This document shows, one piece after another, positions 1 through 5,228 of a DNA stretch of 5,296 nucleotides. Origin of the DNA: Prolixibacteraceae bacterium (GTDB lineage: Bacteria > Bacteroidota > Bacteroidia > Bacteroidales > Prolixibacteraceae). Positions within the stretch are counted from its first letter, which is position 1; every line of letters starts with the position of its first letter. Under the pieces are notes generated by a model. That model did no database searches and was not told where the DNA came from. It saw only the letters and a program-made list of their open reading frames with translations. The DNA lies in the NCBI GenBank assembly GCA_014380255.1, contig JACMKG010000385.1, positions 1-5,296 on the forward strand, in the 5' to 3' direction. A program made the translations under genes and the position numbers.

Positions 1-39
1 GAGAGATGCTGTTTTTGCCTGAATGAATCCAGTAAACAA

Positions 40-414
40 TTACTCCATTTCTATAAATATGTTAGCGGTGATATCAATTGTTTTAAATACAATCTTCATC
101 AGTTCATCTGAGCTGACTGCCCAAACCACCTGATCTTTATATTCCTTTAATTCCTCGATGATAGCCTTGGGGACATTGGGTTTGCACATGTAATGGTCAA
201 AAGCTGTTTCAATATGCTTTTTAATCTCAATAAGCTGCTCTTCAAAGTGAGCCATCGAATCCAGCGAGATCACTATCCCTTTCTCAGCCATAATTAAGTT
301 CTTCATGCCGGATGCCTGCAAAACCGGTTTTGGTAGTTCATATCTGCCAAAGGCTCTTTCCATGAACATTTCGTAATAATAACATAGCTTGTTTAAATCT
401 TTCTCTTCAATCAT
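40..414 (-). CDS. Unrecognised 124-aa soluble protein
   Basis: I do not recognise this protein and assign no function. It is a complete ORF that starts at ATG (minus strand, 414-412) and ends at TAA. The sequence is rich in charged and helix-forming residues (the start MIEEKDLNKL, a middle stretch FEEQLIEIKKHIETAF around residues 57-72, and AIIEELKEYKD around residues 84-94). It has no signal peptide, membrane segment or recognisable catalytic motif, so a small cytoplasmic, mostly helical protein is likely. Support for it being a real gene comes from a well-formed Bacteroidota promoter about 115 bp upstream on the same strand and from the lack of a competing ORF. No Shine-Dalgarno sequence is evident, which is normal in this phylum. 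The neighbouring sensor kinase is divergent and separated by 366 bp, so the two are not in one operon. Confidence 0.7.
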   Translation of the reverse strand: MIEEKDLNKLCYYYEMFMERAFGRYELPKPVLQASGMKNLIMAEKGIVISLDSMAHFEEQLIEIKKHIETAFDHYMCKPNVPKAIIEELKEYKDQVVWAVSSDELMKIVFKTIDITANIFIEME

Positions 415-464
415 ACATACATCGATTTAGTAAAAACTAATAAATCACAACAGAATCAATCGAG

Positions 465-544
465 GTACAAATAGAAGTATAGGGTACCAATAATAGTATT
501 CAAAAAGGTATTTCTGAAATGCAATGTACCAAAGATAATATTTT
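465..544. repeat. Three imperfect GTAC(C)AA direct repeats overlapping the promoter and leader
   Basis: Related segments begin at 465 (GTACAAATAGAAGTAT), 484 (GTACCAATAATAGTAT) and 526 (GTACCAAAGATAATAT). The starts are 19 and 42 bp apart, so about two and four helical turns. The copy at 526 contains the -7 box of the minus-strand promoter; the other two lie in its predicted leader. They could be binding sites for a regulator of the 124-aa gene, or degenerate promoter duplicates, since each copy reads on the minus strand as a T-rich box followed by (G)GTAC. AT-rich chance similarity is possible. Confidence 0.35.
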
Positions 545-560
545 TATTATATAAAGCAAA
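530..560 (-). promoter_or_regulatory. Bacteroidota-type promoter for the 124-aa protein gene
   Basis: On the minus strand, TTTG (560-557, containing the -33 TTG) is followed by exactly 19 nt and then TATCTTTG (537-530), a perfect match to the -7 consensus TANNTTTG of the Bacteroidota primary sigma factor. The surrounding DNA is very AT-rich. Transcription would begin near 525 and leave a leader of about 110 nt before the ATG at 414. The consensus is established for Bacteroides. Its use here is inferred from the sequence. Confidence 0.6.
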
Positions 561-769
561 TTATATCTGCATGATTTTAATATATACAAGAAATTAATTC
601 TCCTGAATTCAAACATCCGACTCCTGGCAAAATCTTGTCCTCCCATCTTACGTGGTCTCTCATCGAAGCTTTTCTTGTCAGATACCAGCAAACAGCCGCC
701 CATCTCCCTTTTTACTCTACACTTCTGGAAGTCAAATAAACATGTAACGAAAACCTGAAATTGTGTAAT

Positions 770-822
770 ACACCTATTCCATGAATATAGGATCTTTAGG
801 TGTGTATTTCGGCAAGCACCTA
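770..822 (+). promoter_or_regulatory. Alternating inverted repeats at the sensor-kinase start
   Basis: ACACCTA (770-776) pairs perfectly with TAGGTGT (797-803). The core TAGGTG (797-802) can instead pair with a second CACCTA (817-822). CACCTATTC is itself directly repeated at 771-779 and 817-825. The middle arm can therefore form either of two exclusive short hairpins, the second ending 12 nt before the ATG at 835. This may be an operator with three half-sites or a simple translational switch. It suggests that the segment 781-834 is leader and not coding. The evidence is short-motif pairing only. Confidence 0.3.
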
Positions 823-2031
823 TTCATATGTCAAATGAAGAATAATCAACAGGATATTGATCTTTCCGGCCAGGGTCAAATACCTGCCGATGAATTTAGC
901 AACCTGGTTCTAAATAACCTGATTGATTATTCCATTCTTACCACCAACAAGGACCTGATTATCAATTGCTGGTATGCCGGCGCTACTGAATTGTTTGGTT
1001 ATGAACCTCAGGAAGTAATTGGTAAACCGATCGATATAATTTTCACCCTGGAAGACATTAAGGATCGTATCCCTGTGATGGAAAAAGAAATGGCTTTAAA
1101 AGAAGGGCGGGCACCGGATAACCGGTGGCATGTGCGTAAAGACGGCAGCCTGTTTTATGCCTACGGGCAGTTGTACCCTTTAATGAATGATATGGGGGAA
1201 GTCATCGGATTCATCAAAATACTTAGAGACCTTACCCATAGAAAGATGAATGAGGACAAGATTCATAAACACATGAAGGATCTGGAGAATCTCATAATCC
1301 ACAAGGACAACATACTCCACATCCTCTCCCACGACCTTAGAAGCCCTTTGGGTACCATCATTGGAATTACCGATTATCTGAAGTCAGATGCCAGCGATAT
1401 TTTGCCCGACAACATTAAACAAATGCTTGATATCCTTTACCAGGCATCGAGAGATGAACTGAACATGCTTGATTATCTGCTTGAATGGGCCAGGATAAAA
1501 CATGCCAGCGATGCATTTACTCCTATCCTACTGAATCTCAAACCGATAATCATACGCATCTTTGAAACATTCAATGAGGTGGCAGCAAGCAAGTCTATTA
1601 TGCTGCTCAACGAGGTGAAGGATGACACATTGGTTTATGCAGATAAAAAAATGTTAATTTCCATACTACAGAACCTGATTACCAATGCAATAAAACACAC
1701 AAACCCCGGGGGAACCATTACTATATCAGCAACCTCAGAAGCAAATCAGATGGTAGTGAGTGTAACAGATACGGGCATCGGGATGCCTCCCGAGAAAGTG
1801 GATAAACTCTTCAAAGCTCAGTTAAAAACGCTCGCCCAGGCCAGGAAAGAAAACAAAGGGGCGGGCATCGGGCTCTTGCTTGTCAAAGGGTTTGTGGAAC
1901 GAAACGGAGGTAAGATACAGGTAAAAAGCACCGAAGGCAAAGGGTCTACCTTTTATTTTACCCTACCTGTGAGCGAAACCACTGAAAAACAAATTAGCTC
2001 CGAAAACCTGCAATTTGATACTGAAGCGTAA
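781..2031 (+). CDS. Soluble PAS domain sensor histidine kinase (orphan)
   Basis: This is a two-component sensor kinase that would autophosphorylate on histidine and pass the phosphate to an unseen response regulator. Numbering is from the ATG at 781. A PAS sensor domain spans about residues 40-155, with typical features (LFGYEPQEVIGKPI, the RKDGS turn, GFIKILRDLTHRK). HisKA carries the H-box ILSHDLRSPLG with H184. The HATPase_c domain has the N-box LQNLITNAIKHT (N298, N302), G1 DTGIGM (330-335), an F-box-like LF (343-344), G2 GAGIGL (360-365) and the terminal GKGSTFYFTLP. No transmembrane segment is present, so it should be cytoplasmic and sense an internal signal. No receiver domain or adjacent regulator gene is visible. 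An in-frame ATG at 835 (residue 19) begins a more natural N-terminus, MKNNQQDIDL, and may be the true start. The first 18 residues lie outside any domain and overlap inverted repeats. Confidence 0.93.
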   Translation: MNIGSLGVYFGKHLFICQMKNNQQDIDLSGQGQIPADEFSNLVLNNLIDYSILTTNKDLIINCWYAGATELFGYEPQEVIGKPIDIIFTLEDIKDRIPVMEKEMALKEGRAPDNRWHVRKDGSLFYAYGQLYPLMNDMGEVIGFIKILRDLTHRKMNEDKIHKHMKDLENLIIHKDNILHILSHDLRSPLGTIIGITDYLKSDASDILPDNIKQMLDILYQASRDELNMLDYLLEWARIKHASDAFTPILLNLKPIIIRIFETFNEVAASKSIMLLNEVKDDTLVYADKKMLISILQNLITNAIKHTNPGGTITISATSEANQMVVSVTDTGIGMPPEKVDKLFKAQLKTLAQARKENKGAGIGLLLVKGFVERNGGKIQVKSTEGKGSTFYFTLPVSETTEKQISSENLQFDTEA

Positions 2032-2428
2032 AAGCCTTCTGTGATTTATTTACCGACAGTGGTGAAAGATACAGACTACCCAAAATTCCAAAAGAATACC
2101 TGATGATTCAACCCTTGCGTTTTTTCATTAAAGCGCCCATTTCCCGACATCTGGATTTATGCACTCCGAGAAACTGCTCTCGTATTCCTAAAATTCGGAA
2201 TTTAGTATTGTGTAATATTTATTATTGTACTTATTTACTTTTTGAAAGGACTGCAGGCTGTTAGCTCCTTGCGACTGGCTACTAGCCCGATTAATCAAAG
2301 GGCAACTTCGTTTTTCCGGTCTCCTTGCTAACAGCAATTCTTATTCCCCTTAGCTTAATGACATTACCCAAAAGGAATAATTTACATACTCTTTCTTTTT
2401 GCCAATCGATAATAATTACTTTTACACC
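2032..2428. other. Intergenic region between the sensor kinase and the HipA-like gene, 397 bp
   Basis: No protein gene is supported here. An ORF frame opening at a TTG at 2399 extends the HipA-like gene by ten residues, but the ATG at 2429 is preferred. No convincing Rho-independent terminator follows the sensor kinase: a T-run near 2119 lacks a GC-rich stem. The stretch 2184-2205 carries an imperfect dyad (ATTCC/GGAAT, CTAAA/TTTAG). The main structure is the nested inverted repeat at 2257-2335. A promoter for the kinase/DUF3037 pair must lie here, but no clean TTG-N19-TANNTTTG match is present. TTTACTTTTTG ending at 2244 is the nearest resemblance. Confidence 0.5.
2257..2335 (+). ncRNA. Candidate structured RNA / leader element upstream of the HipA-like pair
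   Basis: The outer arms GCTGTTAGC (2257-2265) and GCTAACAGC (2327-2335) are a perfect 9-bp inverted repeat. Nested inside, GACTGG (2273-2278) pairs with CCGGTC (2316-2321) through five Watson-Crick pairs and one G-U. Inside that, GCCC (2285-2288) pairs with GGGC (2300-2303) around an 11-nt loop. An alternative small dyad, GGCTA-C-TAGCC, lies at 2277-2287. CTCCTTGC is also directly repeated at 2265 and 2321. The element ends 93 bp before the HipA-like ATG. It could be a cis-acting leader, a small RNA or a decayed repeat element. I do not recognise it as a known riboswitch class. The strand is assumed from the downstream genes. Confidence 0.35.
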
Positions 2429-3214
2429 ATGGAATCCATTCGAACTGTTACAGTCACCCGCTACATGCAACCTCTTCGGGAAGGAGGTTCATTACCTGCA
2501 TTGGCAGAGGCCGATGATGACTTTAAGTATGTGGTAAAGTTCAAAGGCAGCGGTCATGGCGTGAAAACACTTATTGCTGAATTGATAGGAGGCGAGATTG
2601 CCCGAATCCTAGGCTTAAAGGTGCCTGAGCTTGTCTTTGCTGAGCTGGATGAATGCTTTGGCCGTATGGAGGGCGATGAAGAGATACAGGACCTTTTAAA
2701 GGCCAGCCGGGGCTTAAACCTGGGATTGCATTTCCTGTCAGGCGCTTTTACGTACGACCCAGCCGTGACAAAGATAGATCCGCTGCTGGCCTCTAAGATT
2801 GTATGGCTCGATAGTTTGATCACCAATGTCGACCGCTCGTTCCGCAATACCAACATGCTCATGTGGCACAAGGAGCTATGGCTTATCGATCACGGGTCAT
2901 GCCTTTATTTCCAGTATACCTGGGATGGCTGGGAGAAGAAGGCTATAAGCCCTTTTCTATATATCAAAGACCATGTGTTGCTTCCGCAGGCTACCCGGAT
3001 GGAAGAAGCTGACCGCATCTGCAGGGAATTGATCCACGAAGACAAGATCAGGGAGATCGTTGCAATGATACCCGACGAATGGCTTACCTGGGAAGGACAG
3101 GATGAATCACCCGATGAATTAAGGGCAGTCTATTCCTCTTTCTTAATCAATAGATTAAATATTTCAGAACAGTTTATTAATACAGCGCGGGATGCAGCAC
3201 AAACACATCTATGA
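2429..3214 (+). CDS. HipA-like (HipA_2-type) kinase domain protein
   Basis: This is a compact 261-aa kinase-fold protein of the HipA-like group often annotated HipA_2. The start ATG at 2429 is chosen over an in-frame TTG at 2399 because MESIRTVTVTRYMQPLREGGS matches the usual family start, as I recall it. Visible motifs are: a glycine-containing N-terminal segment followed by YVVKFKG with the presumed ATP-binding K37; GHGVKTLIAELIGGEIARILGL (43-63), typical of the family; the catalytic segment ITNVDRSFRNTN with D135 and N140; and the metal-binding WLIDHG with D154. Escherichia coli HipA is about 440 aa, so this protein lacks the N-terminal extension of canonical HipA. No HipB-type helix-turn-helix gene is adjacent. 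It overlaps the DUF3037 gene by 23 nt, which implies coupled translation. HipA itself phosphorylates glutamyl-tRNA synthetase; the substrate here is unknown. Confidence 0.88.
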   Translation: MESIRTVTVTRYMQPLREGGSLPALAEADDDFKYVVKFKGSGHGVKTLIAELIGGEIARILGLKVPELVFAELDECFGRMEGDEEIQDLLKASRGLNLGLHFLSGAFTYDPAVTKIDPLLASKIVWLDSLITNVDRSFRNTNMLMWHKELWLIDHGSCLYFQYTWDGWEKKAISPFLYIKDHVLLPQATRMEEADRICRELIHEDKIREIVAMIPDEWLTWEGQDESPDELRAVYSSFLINRLNISEQFINTARDAAQTHL

Positions 3215-3575
3215 ATATGCCATTATACGGGTTGTTCCTGTAGTTGAACGGGAAGAATTTGTAAATACCGGGGTGATCTTATTCTGTAAAAAGGGAAAGT
3301 TCATCCGCATGCTGTATAACCTTCGCGAACAGAAGATACTGGCCCTGATGCCCGATGCCGACATCGGTGAGATCAGGAAAAACCTGGAAGCATTCTGCAA
3401 AATAGCTGCCGGAGAAAAAGATGCCGGTCCAATTGCCCGCCTGGACGAAGCTGAGCGCTTCCGGTGGCTTACCGCCGTGCGCAGTGCATCCATCCAAACC
3501 TCAAGGCCTCACCCGGGTCTTAGCGATGACCTGGAAAAAACCATTCAATCCCTGTTTTCTGATATGGTTGGCTAA
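3192..3575 (+). CDS. DUF3037 family protein, partner of the HipA-like kinase
   Basis: This 127-aa protein matches the DUF3037 family by recognisable landmarks: the opening YEYAIIRVVPVVEREEFVNTGVILFC (8-32) and the C-terminal RFRWLTAVRSASIQTSRPHPGL (89-110). The length is that of an intact family member. The start ATG at 3192 lies inside the end of the HipA-like gene, with a 23-nt overlap in a different frame, so the two are co-transcribed and probably translationally coupled. No membrane segment or signal peptide is present. The family's biochemical function is unknown to me, but genes of this family are commonly found directly beside HipA-like kinase genes. That makes a regulatory, antitoxin or substrate-adaptor role for the kinase plausible, though unproven. 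Confidence 0.88.
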   Translation: MQHKHIYEYAIIRVVPVVEREEFVNTGVILFCKKGKFIRMLYNLREQKILALMPDADIGEIRKNLEAFCKIAAGEKDAGPIARLDEAERFRWLTAVRSASIQTSRPHPGLSDDLEKTIQSLFSDMVG

Positions 3576-3600
3576 CGACTCCGTAGGCTTTTGAATACAT

Positions 3601-3614
3601 CAGGGCCTTCCCTG
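3601..3614. terminator. Small hairpin between convergent genes
   Basis: CAGGG (3601-3605) and CCCTG (3610-3614) form a perfect 5-bp stem with the loop CCTT. It lies in the 48-bp space between the DUF3037 stop and the aldo/keto reductase stop. This is where a shared bidirectional terminator would be expected. It has no T-tract on the plus strand and only a weak AT stretch on the minus-strand side, so intrinsic termination is doubtful. Confidence 0.25.
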
Positions 3615-3623
3615 CCCCACGCC

Positions 3624-4535
3624 TTACGCCCTGAGCGCCTTCGTTGTGCGCTCGAGGTAATTGTCAATCTGCCCGGTGTTTTCAAATCCCACGATCATCA
3701 TATCCACGGTTCCCAACCCCAGGATAAAACGCAGCGTGTTGTCAATCTTTTCACTGTCTTTGCTGTATTCGCCGTTGCCGATCACTTTCATCCCGATAAC
3801 CCCTTTGCCTGAATCATGCAGTTGCTGAATCACCTTTACCACCTCTTCAGGCTCAGGCTTGTCCATGGCTATTCCATAGGGATTAATACGCACATGAATG
3901 ACATCCACCCAGGGGCTATTAACAGCCGTTTTCATGGCCTCCAGCGAATGAACAGAAACTCCGTGTGCCTTGATGATTCCTTTTGATTTCAGCGTCTCCA
4001 GGATATCCATCTGCCTTTTCTGTGAATCGGTCCAATCTTTATCCACCATGCAATGAATCTGAACCAAATCGATGTAATCGGTCTTCATCTCCTTGCGGAA
4101 ACGATCAACTACCACGTTGGCATCCGGCCTTTCAGCATCCGGGATACCTCCGCTGCGAACCCATATCTTAGAAGTCAGGGTAAGCTTTTCGCGGTCCATG
4201 TGAGGCAACACCTCAGCCATCATCCAATGCGTCCCGTAGGTATCGGCACAATCAAAATTGCGAAATCCCTTGTCGTAGGCATAGCGTAACAACCCCAGGC
4301 TTTTATCCTTCTCCTGCTTGGTAAGAAAGGATGAACGATTGGTGGCATGAACACCGGTCCCCACGCCCAGCAGGGTAGTTTCAAGGCCCGACTTCCCAAG
4401 CTTTACCTTTTGCAAAGGATCAATGGAAGAACTCTTCAATGCATGTGCATAAAGTGGATTTGAAAAAATCACATGGGCCGTTCCCAGTGACAGGGCGGTA
4501 AGGAATTTTCTGCGGCTTAAACTCATCTTTTCCAT
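3624..4535 (-). CDS. Aldo/keto reductase with twin-arginine (Tat) signal
   Basis: This is a 303-aa NAD(P)H-dependent oxidoreductase of the aldo/keto reductase superfamily, which reduces carbonyl groups or oxidises alcohols on a TIM barrel. The N-terminus LSRRKFLTALSLG with R8-R9, a short hydrophobic stretch and an AHA site (30-32) is a Tat signal, so the folded enzyme is probably exported to the periplasm. The barrel begins with KVKLGKSGLETTLLGVGTG (43-61). The catalytic tetrad is complete: D95 and Y100 in FDCADTYG, K123 in TSKIW and H161 in VQIHC. HGVSVHSLEAM (191-201) and the C-terminal VDMMIVGFENTGQIDNYL (277-294) are typical of family members. The substrate cannot be told from sequence. 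It runs convergently to the HipA-like pair. A dyad and a weak promoter match lie 45-80 bp upstream. Confidence 0.93.
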   Translation of the reverse strand: MEKMSLSRRKFLTALSLGTAHVIFSNPLYAHALKSSSIDPLQKVKLGKSGLETTLLGVGTGVHATNRSSFLTKQEKDKSLGLLRYAYDKGFRNFDCADTYGTHWMMAEVLPHMDREKLTLTSKIWVRSGGIPDAERPDANVVVDRFRKEMKTDYIDLVQIHCMVDKDWTDSQKRQMDILETLKSKGIIKAHGVSVHSLEAMKTAVNSPWVDVIHVRINPYGIAMDKPEPEEVVKVIQQLHDSGKGVIGMKVIGNGEYSKDSEKIDNTLRFILGLGTVDMMIVGFENTGQIDNYLERTTKALRA

Positions 4536-4583
4536 GACGATAAATTTAGAATCAACTTCTTACTTTAACTCTTTAGTTTCAAA

Positions 4584-4613
4584 ATTGTTTAAACCAATGG
4601 TTTAAGAGACAAT
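4584..4613. promoter_or_regulatory. Palindromic operator candidate upstream of the aldo/keto reductase
   Basis: TTAAACCA (4589-4596) and TGGTTTAA (4598-4605) form a perfect 8-bp dyad around a single A. The flanks ATTGT (4584-4588) and ACAAT (4609-4613) extend it, with a 3-nt offset on one side. It lies about 50-80 bp upstream of the reductase ATG. On the minus strand CAATTTTG (4587-4580) is one base off the -7 consensus, with a TTG (4612-4610) 22 nt before it, so the dyad would sit between the promoter boxes. The dyad is clear; the promoter is weak because its spacing is longer than usual. A repressor site is the natural reading. Confidence 0.45.
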
Positions 4614-4624
4614 CAGGTTAAGGG

Positions 4625-4807
4625 TTAGTGCTCTGAAAGGAGACCACCGGTTGTACCGTCTGAGCTCTCGATAGTGGAGGATTCCATGGCCACAGAGCCC
4701 ATGATCTTCACTTGCTGGATAACGACCGCATTATTCTCGGCCGAGGTGGAGGCTGATGAATCAGAGCACCAGACCATGTATACCATCGGTGTCAGCATCA
4801 GGATCAA
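4625..4807 (-). CDS. Doubtful small membrane-type protein upstream of the aldo/keto reductase
   Basis: This is an unrecognised 60-codon frame. It opens at a TTG (4807-4805); the first ATG is residue 4. The start LILMLTPMVYMVW is hydrophobic and could be a membrane anchor or signal, followed by a Ser/Thr-rich, mildly acidic tail (SDSSASTSAEN to the end). Reading upstream in frame gives FIRIIHRFLY, which would be a natural positively charged lead-in to the hydrophobic segment, but a stop lies just before it and no ATG is in frame. A real gene with an unusual start, a one-base frameshift near 4835, or a chance frame are all possible. It ends 90 bp before the reductase start on the same strand. 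A plus-strand frame (4674 or 4686 to 4871) competes for the same DNA. Confidence 0.3.
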   Translation of the reverse strand: MILMLTPMVYMVWCSDSSASTSAENNAVVIQQVKIMGSVAMESSTIESSDGTTGGLLSEH

Positions 4808-4892
4808 GTATAAAAAGCGGTGGATAATACGGATGAATCATCCAAAGGCCTTTCACTTGATTTTTTTTTAAAAATAACCTTTAATTGGCACA

Positions 4893-4992
4893 AACTCTAT
4901 ATTAACTCTATATTAACTCTATGTCAGCTCTATAGTTTTGAAACCTAAAGTTAGCCCCAACATAGACTTGATATAGAGTTAACATAGACTCT
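4893..4992. repeat. 11-bp repeat array in two inverted arms
   Basis: The left arm has four consecutive 11-bp units: AACTCTATATT (4893-4903), the same again (4904-4914), AACTCTATGTC (4915-4925) and AGCTCTATAGT (4926-4936). After a 23-nt spacer, the right arm has three units in the opposite orientation: ACATAGACTTG (4960-4970), ATATAGAGTTA (4971-4981) and ACATAGACTCT (4982-4992). Aligning 4905-4937 with the reverse complement of the right arm gives 25 of 33 identities, including an exact 10-bp match (4913-4922 with 4973-4982). One unit is about one helical turn, so bound proteins would line up on one face. A multi-site operator, a large imperfect hairpin RNA or a dispersed intergenic repeat are the options. 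TAGTTTTG (4933-4940) matches the -7 promoter box but lacks a -33 TTG. Confidence 0.8.
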
Positions 4993-5062
4993 GGCGCTCG
5001 GCTTATCAAATCCACCTAAAAAAAGATACATGGACCGGCTATCTCCTTCTGCACAATATTGA

Positions 5063-5088
5063 CCGAAATTCAATCCTTTCGGCCGAAA
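5063..5088. repeat. Perfect 12-bp palindrome with additional half-site
   Basis: TTTCGGCCGAAA (5077-5088) is a perfect palindrome. A third half-site CCGAAA (5063-5068) precedes it and can pair with TTTCGG (5077-5082) across an 8-nt loop, so two structures compete. It may be a regulator site or part of an RNA fold. No gene start lies directly next to it. Confidence 0.5.
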
Positions 5089-5182
5089 CGGATAAAACAA
5101 TCCTACAGTCCATCAGTCATTCAATCCTTCAAATCAATAGCATTGAAGAGCACCTTTTCACTTTCTCATTCCTTATACCTTA

Positions 5183-5219
5183 TTCGATATTCAAATTTAT
5201 TAGATTTTCATCTATCGAA
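5183..5219 (-). terminator. Inverted repeat just past the right-edge kinase stop
   Basis: TTCGATA (5183-5189) and TATCGAA (5213-5219) are perfect 7-bp complements around 23 nt. A smaller alternative stem TAGAT/ATCTA (5201-5205, 5210-5214) overlaps the right arm. It begins 9 nt past the stop codon of the minus-strand kinase, the right place for a 3' end structure. The stem is AT-rich and no clear U-tract follows, so termination is uncertain. Confidence 0.2.
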
Positions 5220-5228
5220 CTCACCCTA

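Larger units (their letters stand above)
415..780. other. Divergent intergenic region, 366 bp
   Basis: This region separates the divergently transcribed 124-aa gene and the sensor kinase. It holds the minus-strand promoter and the GTAC repeats. On the plus strand I find no TANNTTTG box for the kinase. A 67-codon open frame on the minus strand (703-500) has no recognisable protein character. The part from 600 to 720 is less AT-rich than its surroundings, but I see no gene or RNA in it. Confidence 0.5.
4872..5228. other. Intergenic region rich in repeats and palindromes, 357 bp
   Basis: No protein gene is supported. The region holds an 11-bp repeat array in two opposed arms (4893-4992), a 12-bp palindrome with an extra half-site (5063-5088), a short inverted repeat CTTCAA/TTGAAG (5127-5132, 5143-5148), and an inverted repeat TTCGATA/TATCGAA (5183-5189, 5213-5219) just past the stop of the right-edge kinase. 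A 73-codon plus-strand frame (5059-5280) starts at TTG and runs antisense into the kinase end, so it is not credible. Confidence 0.5.

Noticed and set aside
500..703. 67-codon minus-strand frame
   Set aside because: It overlaps the minus-strand promoter of the next gene, has an unusual composition and resembles no protein I know.
2399..2428. TTG start extending the HipA-like protein by ten residues
   Set aside because: The added residues MPIDNNYFYT are not family-like, and a standard ATG at 2429 begins the conserved sequence.
2554..2871. 105-codon minus-strand frame inside the HipA-like gene
   Set aside because: It is a shadow of the well-supported plus-strand coding sequence and has no protein-family character.
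4841..4870. Rho-independent terminator (AAAGGCCTTT palindrome followed by nine T)
   Set aside because: The palindrome has no room for a loop, and seven bases separate it from the T-run, so a working hairpin is unlikely.
4674..4871. Plus-strand 65-codon frame (GTG at 4674, ATG at 4686 with GGAGG before it)
   Set aside because: The GGAGG is suggestive, but Bacteroidota depend little on such sites. The frame ends in a T-run, lacks recognisable features and lies opposite the minus-strand frame that has the more natural membrane-like start. It is not fully excluded.
4893..4992. CRISPR array
   Set aside because: The repeats are 11 bp and directly adjacent without unique spacers, and the orientation inverts between arms; no cas genes are present.
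4951..5031. 26-residue minus-strand ORF starting MYLFLGGFDK, preceded by AGGAG
   Set aside because: It is very short, and half of it is the 11-bp repeat array, so it is more likely chance.
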